From Anaerolinea sp. (GTDB taxonomy: Bacteria > Chloroflexota > Anaerolineae > Anaerolineales > Anaerolineaceae): DNA of 5,324 nucleotides. The stretch spans positions 1-5,324 of the forward strand of contig PNNU01000266.1 of assembly GCA_013824385.1 (NCBI GenBank), given 5' to 3'. Below the pieces are notes generated by a model. It was given only the letters and a program-made list of their open reading frames with translations. It did not search any database and was not told where the DNA came from. The position numbers were made by a program, and so were the translations under genes. Shown here in pieces: positions 1-4,044 of this stretch. Positions within the stretch are counted from its first letter, which is position 1. Each line of letters begins with the position of its first letter.

Positions 1-308
1 AATCGCTAGACTTGGGAAAACAAAAAAATCTAGTTCCAGTGTTGGTTTCATTTGAAATTTCAAATGTTGGTGATAAGCCGCTGATTTTTACTGAAGCTCC
101 TTATATTGAGGTAATGAAAGGATGTTGCCCTCCTACCCCCGACATCGGTTCAATGAAATTACAACCAGGTCAGAAGACGACACTTTCTTTTCAATTGATG
201 ATGCATGAAGGAATGGATGGAGTCCATGATTTCAAAGTGCACATTCCTAATAACGACCCGGCAAAGAAAGATCAAACGCTTGAAGTACTCTCAAATTGGG
301 TCCCGTAA
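1..308 (+). CDS. DUF1573-like extracytoplasmic domain protein, 3' part only
   Basis: The frame is open to the left edge (codons start at position 3, reading S-L-D-L-G-K), so this is the C-terminal part of a longer gene. The TTG at 12 lies inside the conserved start of the domain and has no ribosome site, so it is not taken as the start. The visible ~100 residues follow the DUF1573/Ig-like pattern: a D-L-G opening, then S-F-E-I-S-N-V-G-D-K-P-L-I, a cysteine turn, an L-x-P-G-Q-K strand, and N-x-D-P near the end. The usual S-C-G-C-T turn is replaced by G-C-C-P-P (codons at 120-134). A Met/His-rich stretch (M-M-H-E-G-M-D-G-V-H) follows at 198-227. The protein probably sits outside the membrane, but its signal peptide or anchor would be upstream of the window. 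The function of such domains is not established. The GCC and Met/His residues would suit copper binding, which is only inference. A strong terminator ends the transcript, so it belongs to the preceding operon. Confidence 0.72.
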   Translation, partial: SLDLGKQKNLVPVLVSFEISNVGDKPLIFTEAPYIEVMKGCCPPTPDIGSMKLQPGQKTTLSFQLMMHEGMDGVHDFKVHIPNNDPAKKDQTLEVLSNWVP

Positions 309-346
309 TTACCGAAAGACAAATAAAGAAATCGAATAATTATGGT

Positions 347-383
347 CAAAGGCAGTATGAAATTAACTGCCTTTGTTTTTTTT
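347..383 (+). terminator. Rho-independent terminator after the DUF1573-like gene
   Basis: A perfect 10-bp stem, CAAAGGCAGT (347-356) pairing with ACTGCCTTTG (366-375), closes a 9-nt loop and is followed directly by eight T residues (376-383). It starts 38 nt after the stop codon of the upstream gene. This is a textbook intrinsic terminator and separates that gene from the operon starting at 512. Confidence 0.93.
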
Positions 384-400
384 ATTGTCGTCATTACTTC

Positions 401-418
401 GTAGGCATTTCTGCCTAT
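401..418. other. Short perfect hairpin / dyad, possible operator
   Basis: TAGGCA (402-407) and TGCCTA (412-417) form a perfect inverted repeat around the 4-nt spacer TTTC, and 401/418 can add a G-U pair in RNA. No T-run follows on either strand, so it is not a terminator. It lies about 47 nt upstream of the candidate -10 box at 464, a plausible place for an activator or repressor site. The regulator is unknown, and a 6-bp dyad can arise by chance. Confidence 0.4.
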
Positions 419-439
419 CCATAAGCACGCTGTTTCGCC

Positions 440-469
440 CTGAAGTGATACAAGCGATCTACATATACT
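440..469 (+). promoter_or_regulatory. Candidate sigma70 promoter for the PCYCGC/CuA operon
   Basis: TATACT at 464-469 is a good -10 hexamer (5 of 6 to TATAAT). The best -35 candidate is CTGAAG at 440-445 with an 18-nt spacer, which matches TTGACA at only 3 of 6 positions, so an activator may be needed. Transcription would begin near 476, giving a leader of about 36 nt that carries the repeat at 479-503 and the ribosome site. Some promoter is expected here, because an intrinsic terminator lies just upstream and a gene with a strong ribosome site just downstream. Confidence 0.38.
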
Positions 470-478
470 AAGATAAGA

Positions 479-503
479 TGATTAATAAATTCCTGAAACA
501 AGG
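479..503 (+). repeat. Leader repeat, copy 1 (before the PCYCGC gene)
   Basis: The leader contains TGATTAATAAA followed by T and then TCCTGAAACAA and GG. The same two blocks recur at 4014-4039 in front of the histidine kinase gene, differing by one T between the blocks and two A residues before the GG. Both copies follow a CTAAG and end at or in the ribosome site of the next gene. This may be a shared regulatory or translation-initiation element. Confidence 0.6.
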
Positions 504-506
504 AGA
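501..506 (+). promoter_or_regulatory. Strong ribosome binding site for the PCYCGC gene
   Basis: AGGAGA lies five bases before the ATG at 512 and fits the anti-Shine-Dalgarno well. It is the strongest ribosome site in the window and fixes the start of the lipoprotein gene. Genes two and four of the operon have poor sites of their own and appear to depend on translational coupling. Confidence 0.85.
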
Positions 507-511
507 GATCA

Positions 512-991
512 ATGAATGAATTTTCAGACGAGAAAAAATCTCGAAAACGATGCCTTTTATTATTTACAGTTATCATTCCATTAGTGGTGCTATTAGCTGC
601 CTGCAGCGGAACCAAGGCAAAGTCCGCCAAAGAATCGACCCCTACGCTACCACCAATTTACGTTCAGGCAGAGATTCTCAAAGTACCAGCAAACGTTCAG
701 GCGGCATATCAGTTTGCGATCACAAACCCTGATGCATTGAAAAATGTACCCTGCTACTGCGGATGCGGTGCAGTGGGCCACACTTCCAATTACTCCTGCT
801 ACGTGAAAGAAGTCAAACCTTCTGGTGAAGTGGTCAACGATCCTCACGCCCTCTATTGCTACTTGTGCGTTCAGATAAATGAAGATACACAAAAGATGAC
901 AATAGAAGGAAAAACCCCTGCTGAAATCCGGACTGCCATAGACGCGACCTATTCACAGTATGGCAAATCCAATATGCCGCCGGTAAAATAA
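512..991 (+). CDS. PCYCGC-motif lipoprotein
   Basis: A 159-residue lipoprotein of the PCYCGC family (Pfam PCYCGC, function unknown). A basic N-terminus (K8-K9-S-R-K-R13) precedes a hydrophobic segment at ~15-30 and a lipobox L28-A-A-C31, so the mature protein should be lipid-anchored outside the membrane. A low-complexity linker (32-50) leads to the family domain. P80-C-Y-C-G-C85 is followed by G-x2-G-H90, C96, H112 and a C116-x2-C119 pair, then a helical tail with I-E-G-K-T-P-A-E-I-R and I-D-x2-Y, ending in a proline-containing tail, all as in the family. Six cysteines besides the lipidated one, plus two histidines, suggest metal (copper?) or thiol chemistry, but no activity is established. 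The start follows a strong ribosome site. Its stop shares one base with the start of the next gene (TAATG), so the two are coupled. As first gene before two CuA proteins it may help deliver or hold copper; this is inference. Confidence 0.9.
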   Translation: MNEFSDEKKSRKRCLLLFTVIIPLVVLLAACSGTKAKSAKESTPTLPPIYVQAEILKVPANVQAAYQFAITNPDALKNVPCYCGCGAVGHTSNYSCYVKEVKPSGEVVNDPHALYCYLCVQINEDTQKMTIEGKTPAEIRTAIDATYSQYGKSNMPPVK

Positions 992-1506
992 TGGAAGAAC
1001 TCTTTTTTACTAAAGAAAATTTGAACCATCAACCTCTAAAAACAAATTGGAGGTTGGTGGTATTTATCTCGCTTAGTGCTTTATTGATTCTTTTTATACC
1101 GATACCGCTGGCGACTCCCAAACCGGTTGACCGCTTGGTCCACATCGATGCGAGTAGTTTTCAATTTACATCCGCAGAAATACATGTCAACCCGGGAGAT
1201 CGAGTGACGATTGAGTTTGTCTCCACGGATGTGGTTCACGGAATCTCCATTGATGGATATGATTTTCAACTCACTTCAGACCCGGGTCAGCCTGCAACAG
1301 GGACTTTTATTGCTAACAAACCTGGCATGTTTCGTTTTCGTTGTTCTGTTCCCTGCGGCAACTTACATCCGTTTATGATCGGAAAACTCCAGGTTGGACC
1401 GAATTGGTTATTAATCCGCGGAGTGCTGCTAGGAATATTGGGGGTTGTGGCGGCAGGCTTATCTTTGCGAAAATCCGTGGCGACTAAAACAAGGAAAATG
1501 TTATGA
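991..1506 (+). CDS. Membrane-anchored CuA-type cupredoxin, two transmembrane segments
   Basis: A 171-residue protein with a CuA cupredoxin domain like that of cytochrome oxidase subunit II. A transmembrane helix at ~22-41 is followed by an extracytoplasmic beta domain (~48-136) and a second helix at ~139-159 with a basic cytoplasmic tail. All side-chain ligands of a binuclear CuA site are present: H83 in D-V-V-H-G, and C118, C122, H126 and M129 in C-S-V-P-C-G-N-L-H-P-F-M. The middle position that gives a backbone carbonyl ligand (Glu in most oxidases, Gln in Thermus ba3, Trp in NosZ) is V120. The layout is odd: true subunit II has its helix or helices before the domain, whereas here the domain sits between two helices. 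No subunit I is nearby, so oxidase subunit II is an unlikely name. It probably passes electrons, though a copper-carrier role is possible. Translation is coupled to the upstream gene by TAATG and overlaps the downstream gene by 4 nt. Confidence 0.88.
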   Translation: MEELFFTKENLNHQPLKTNWRLVVFISLSALLILFIPIPLATPKPVDRLVHIDASSFQFTSAEIHVNPGDRVTIEFVSTDVVHGISIDGYDFQLTSDPGQPATGTFIANKPGMFRFRCSVPCGNLHPFMIGKLQVGPNWLLIRGVLLGILGVVAAGLSLRKSVATKTRKML

Positions 1507-2828
1507 ACCGGCTGGACCTTACACGTACAAGATGGACAAATTTCTTGATTCAAAATCGCTGGCCACAATTCTTGATTCGAGCGATAACTCTGGCAGGATT
1601 TTTCTTCACCATTCTGGCTGGTCTATTAGGTTCCGTCGTTGGCAGTCATAATTTTGCAATCATCTTTGTTTGGATTGCCTGGTGGACTGCTCTAAAACTT
1701 TTCTTTATCCCCTTTGGCGGCCGCTCCTGGTGCAGTATCTGTCCCATCCCAATGCCGGGAGAGTGGATTCAAAATGGGGGCATTCTTCAGCCCAGAGGAA
1801 AAAACTTTGGCCTCGGAAAACGTTGGCCAAAATTCCTGCGCGGACGCTGGTTGCAAGCGGGCGGTTTTCTGCTGGTGGGACTTTTCGGCGCAGTAACCTT
1901 GACTTCTCCAAGTGTGACCTCAATTGTATTGTTATTCATCCTTGTGCTGGCGCTCGTCCTCAGCCTTGTTTTTGAACGCAGGTCTTTCTGCAATTATTTA
2001 TGTCCGATTGGCGGTTTTACCGGGTTGTACGCGCAGGCCGCGCCCATTGAGGTGAGAGTCAAGAACCCTGAGGTTTGCTCTGCACATGTCCAAAAAAGCT
2101 GCTACGAAGCTTGTCCGTGGGGCGTGTATCCCCTGGCAATGAAATCCAGCGCCAACTGCGGCTTGTGTATGGAATGTGTGCGAGTCTGCCCATCTGATAA
2201 CCTGGCTGTAAATCTTCGTCCCTGGGGAAGCGACCTTGGACCAGAAACTAAACACACTCTTGATGAAGCATTTCTTGGTTTGGTAATGGTCTCCAGCGCG
2301 TTGATTGACTCGGCGATTTTTCTTGGTCCGTGGGGACAGATTAAAACAGCGGCATACTCAGTTGGCAGTGGCGAGTGGTTTTTGTTTGCCGGATTATTTC
2401 TGACCATTGCCTTGGGGATCATTCCAGGGATTTATACGCTTGCAGTTTGGATTGCCAATAAACTAGGCGAACAGAAAACTAACTTGCGAAAGGCGCTTAC
2501 CCATCAAAGTCAGGTTTTAGTTCCTTTGGGACTGATGGCCTGGATTGCTTTTACGATTTCTTTCGCGTTGGCCAAGTTTTCATATGTACTGCCCGTAGTT
2601 TCCGATCCATTGGGGTGGGGCTGGCATTTGTTTGGCTCAGTTGCAAAGCCCTGGGTTGGACAATCTACACTTTTTAGCATGTTCTTGCAGGTGATTGTTT
2701 TAGGGATCGGACTTTTTTGGTCCAGCCGGGTCGCTATAAAGATTTCCAGTTCATTTAAACAGGCGCTGCCCATGATTATTTTTTCAGCATTGACTACGTT
2801 TGGGATGCTCTGGTTGTTGATCGGATAA
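1503..2828 (+). CDS. Polytopic 4Fe-4S membrane protein, NapH/NosR/CcoG-like
   Basis: A 441-residue membrane protein with about nine predicted helices (~24-47, 51-70, 119-137, 139-157, 257-275, 292-318, 338-358, 389-407, 421-440). A first cysteine motif, W-C77-S-I-C80-P, follows helix 2. A second, F-C163-N-Y-L-C167-P, follows helix 4. Then comes a ferredoxin-like region with C192, C200, C204-P and a classic C219-x2-C222-x2-C225-x3-C229-P. The basic flanks (102-116, 320-330) put these loops in the cytoplasm, as in NapH and NosR. Those families move electrons from quinol towards periplasmic reductases; here the route would lead to the flanking CuA domains, which is inference. The first ferredoxin motif has only three cysteines (a His, H195, lies where the second would be), and the first CxnCP motif is one residue shorter than usual. 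The extra C-terminal helices go beyond a typical NapH. No flavin domain, heme motif or NapG partner is visible. AAGGA at 1491-1495 and an ATGA overlap fix the start. Confidence 0.87.
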   Translation: MNRLDLTRTRWTNFLIQNRWPQFLIRAITLAGFFFTILAGLLGSVVGSHNFAIIFVWIAWWTALKLFFIPFGGRSWCSICPIPMPGEWIQNGGILQPRGKNFGLGKRWPKFLRGRWLQAGGFLLVGLFGAVTLTSPSVTSIVLLFILVLALVLSLVFERRSFCNYLCPIGGFTGLYAQAAPIEVRVKNPEVCSAHVQKSCYEACPWGVYPLAMKSSANCGLCMECVRVCPSDNLAVNLRPWGSDLGPETKHTLDEAFLGLVMVSSALIDSAIFLGPWGQIKTAAYSVGSGEWFLFAGLFLTIALGIIPGIYTLAVWIANKLGEQKTNLRKALTHQSQVLVPLGLMAWIAFTISFALAKFSYVLPVVSDPLGWGWHLFGSVAKPWVGQSTLFSMFLQVIVLGIGLFWSSRVAIKISSSFKQALPMIIFSALTTFGMLWLLIG

Positions 2829-2832
2829 TAAG

Positions 2833-3246
2833 ATGAAAAAAGAGATACTCGCTCGCTCATTGGTGGTATTTTTCATAGTAATTGCACTTTCCGTCCCTTT
2901 TGTGGGGCGGTGGCTGAATAGTCAAATACAGGGAAATATAATAGATCTCCATGCGCGCACTTTCGAAAATGGCGGCTGGACAATGGATACTCTCCAGACA
3001 AGCGTTGGAGAGCCAATTCATATTCGATTGACCAGTGAAGATGTGGTGCACGGGTTCGCCGTAGGTGGTTATAACCTGACTCCGCTTGAGGTGATGCCGG
3101 GTGAATTCGTTGAAACAACCCTCACATTCGATAAACCTGGTGAGTATACTTTTTTCTGCAATCGATGGTGCAGCCCCACCCATACCAGAATGCGCGGGAC
3201 TATCGAAGTACTACCCGCTGATAAATTGCACTTCTATAGCAAATAA
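2833..3246 (+). CDS. Membrane-anchored CuA-type cupredoxin, ba3 subunit II-like
   Basis: A 137-residue protein with one N-terminal helix (~9-28; no lipobox or clear cleavage site, so probably an anchor) and an extracytoplasmic cupredoxin domain (~36-127). The CuA ligands are H73 (D-V-V-H-G-F) and C109, C113, H117 and M120 in C-N-R-W-C-S-P-T-H-T-R-M. The pattern, including M-P-G-E and the K-P-G-E-Y strand before the first cysteine, closely recalls Thermus ba3 oxidase subunit II as I remember it. The carbonyl-ligand position is R111, where oxidases have Glu or Gln, and W112 sits beside C113. It is a diverged paralogue of the 991-1506 protein: both share D-V-V-H-G-x3-x-G-Y and the C-x3-C-x3-H-x2-M core. 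It starts 4 nt after the upstream stop and has only a weak ribosome site, so reinitiation is likely. It ends the four-gene operon. No subunit I is present, so it is named by domain only. Confidence 0.88.
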   Translation: MKKEILARSLVVFFIVIALSVPFVGRWLNSQIQGNIIDLHARTFENGGWTMDTLQTSVGEPIHIRLTSEDVVHGFAVGGYNLTPLEVMPGEFVETTLTFDKPGEYTFFCNRWCSPTHTRMRGTIEVLPADKLHFYSK

Positions 3247-3269
3247 CCTTCGAAATAATGTCTAAATCT

Positions 3270-3280
3270 TGGAATTTCCA
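3270..3280. other. Small dyad upstream of the response regulator promoter
   Basis: TGGAA and TTCCA form a perfect 5-1-5 inverted repeat around one T. It ends five bases before the candidate -35 hexamer at 3286, so it could be an operator half or core. It is very short and AT-flanked, and chance is a fair explanation. Confidence 0.22.
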
Positions 3281-3285
3281 TAAAC

Positions 3286-3313
3286 TTGTGATTGTTAGTT
3301 CTATGAGTATAAT
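3286..3313 (+). promoter_or_regulatory. Sigma70-type promoter for the two-component genes
   Basis: TTGTGA (3286-3291, 4 of 6 to TTGACA) and a perfect TATAAT (3308-3313) are separated by 16 nt. Transcription should start near 3319-3321, only a few bases before the ATG at 3323, and no Shine-Dalgarno precedes that ATG. The mRNA would therefore be leaderless or nearly so. No terminator is seen between 3247 and 3285, so some read-through from the cupredoxin operon is also possible. Confidence 0.55.
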
Positions 3314-3322
3314 TACTGAATA

Positions 3323-3997
3323 ATGACAACTCAAACGCAACTCCCAATTCGCGTATTATTGGCCGATGACCATGTGGTTGTTCGAGCAGGCATCCGCCAA
3401 TTTCTTGAACAAAGCCCAGATATTCAGGTGATAGCCGAAGCATCCAACGGACAGGAAGCCTGCGAGTTGCTTGAACAATTCAAACCAGATGTGGCCGTTC
3501 TGGATATCCAAATGCCTGGCATGAGCGGGATCGAAGTAACCCGTTGGATTCGAGCAAATCATCTGTCTATTGGTATTTTGGTTTTAACCGCTTATGATGA
3601 AGAGCCTTATGTTCAAGCAGTTCTTCAAGCTGGTGCGAATGGATACGTACTCAAGACCGCCGAACCTCAAGAAATCGTGGACGCAGTCAGAGATGTATTT
3701 CATGGGAAATCCGTACTCGATGCTGCTCTTGCTCAAAAACTGATTGCCAAGCTCTCAGGTAAATCGGATGAAGGCATGGTCGAACCGCTTACTGAACGAG
3801 AGCTTCAAATTTTGACACTTACCGCAAAGGGTTTTACAAACAAGGCAATTGGAATGCAGTTATCAATAAGTGATCGTACGGTGCAAAATCACCTCGCTAA
3901 TATTTTTCAAAAAATGAATGCTGAAAGCCGCACTGAGGCAGTGATGAGGGCCGTTTCGCTTGGCCTGATCTCAACAAATATTGGAGAAAGTTCTTAG
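3323..3997 (+). CDS. NarL/FixJ-family response regulator
   Basis: A 224-residue two-component response regulator, a normal full length. The receiver domain (~9-125) has the acidic pair D15-D16, phosphoacceptor D61 in V-L-D-I-Q-M-P-G-M-S-G, T89 and K111, so it should be phosphorylated normally. A short linker leads to a LuxR-type helix-turn-helix (~155-218) with L-T-E-R-E-L-Q-I-L and a recognition helix region around I-S-D-R-T-V-Q-N-H-L. It acts in the cytoplasm as a DNA-binding regulator, probably controlled by the kinase encoded 47 nt downstream. The ATG at 3323 gives the standard short N-terminus and has no ribosome site, in keeping with the near-leaderless promoter. Target genes are not shown by the sequence; the CuA operon just upstream is the obvious candidate. 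The family and fold are certain, the regulon is not. Confidence 0.96.
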   Translation: MTTQTQLPIRVLLADDHVVVRAGIRQFLEQSPDIQVIAEASNGQEACELLEQFKPDVAVLDIQMPGMSGIEVTRWIRANHLSIGILVLTAYDEEPYVQAVLQAGANGYVLKTAEPQEIVDAVRDVFHGKSVLDAALAQKLIAKLSGKSDEGMVEPLTERELQILTLTAKGFTNKAIGMQLSISDRTVQNHLANIFQKMNAESRTEAVMRAVSLGLISTNIGESS

Positions 3998-4013
3998 CGA
4001 ATTAGCCTCTAAG

Positions 4014-4039
4014 TGATTAATAAATCCTGAAACAAAAGG
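4014..4039 (+). repeat. Leader repeat, copy 2 (before the histidine kinase gene)
   Basis: TGATTAATAAA followed by TCCTGAAACAA, AA and GG repeats the element at 479-503. It fills most of the 47-nt gap between the response regulator and the kinase, and its AAAGG end is the likely ribosome site of the kinase. No terminator or promoter of its own is evident, so this copy should be transcribed as part of the regulator-kinase mRNA. Confidence 0.6.
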
Positions 4040-4044
4040 CAATA

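Noticed and set aside
12..14. TTG as the start of a 98-residue protein
   Set aside because: The reading frame continues to the left edge, the codon falls inside the conserved D-L-G opening of the domain and there is no ribosome site, so the gene is treated as cut by the window.
1503..2828. Naming the iron-sulfur membrane protein napH, nosR or ccoG
   Set aside because: It lacks the NosR flavin domain, has more helices than NapH and has altered cysteine motifs. No napG, nosZ or cco gene is adjacent, so a gene symbol would overstate the case.
2510..2860. 116-residue open frame on the minus strand
   Set aside because: It lies wholly opposite the membrane protein gene, has no recognisable domain and no ribosome site that I could see; it is a shadow of the real gene. 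The same holds for the minus-strand frames at 2102-2422, 2857-3183 and 4905-5159.
991..3246. Cytochrome c oxidase subunit II genes of a heme-copper oxidase operon
   Set aside because: The CuA ligands are present, but no subunit I or III or heme-copper assembly gene is in the window, the first protein has a different membrane layout, and the Glu/Gln typical of oxidases is absent. Named by domain instead.
3270..3280. TGGAA-T-TTCCA as a terminator of the cupredoxin operon
   Set aside because: The stem is only 5 bp with a 1-nt spacer, too tight to fold as a hairpin, and no T-run follows.
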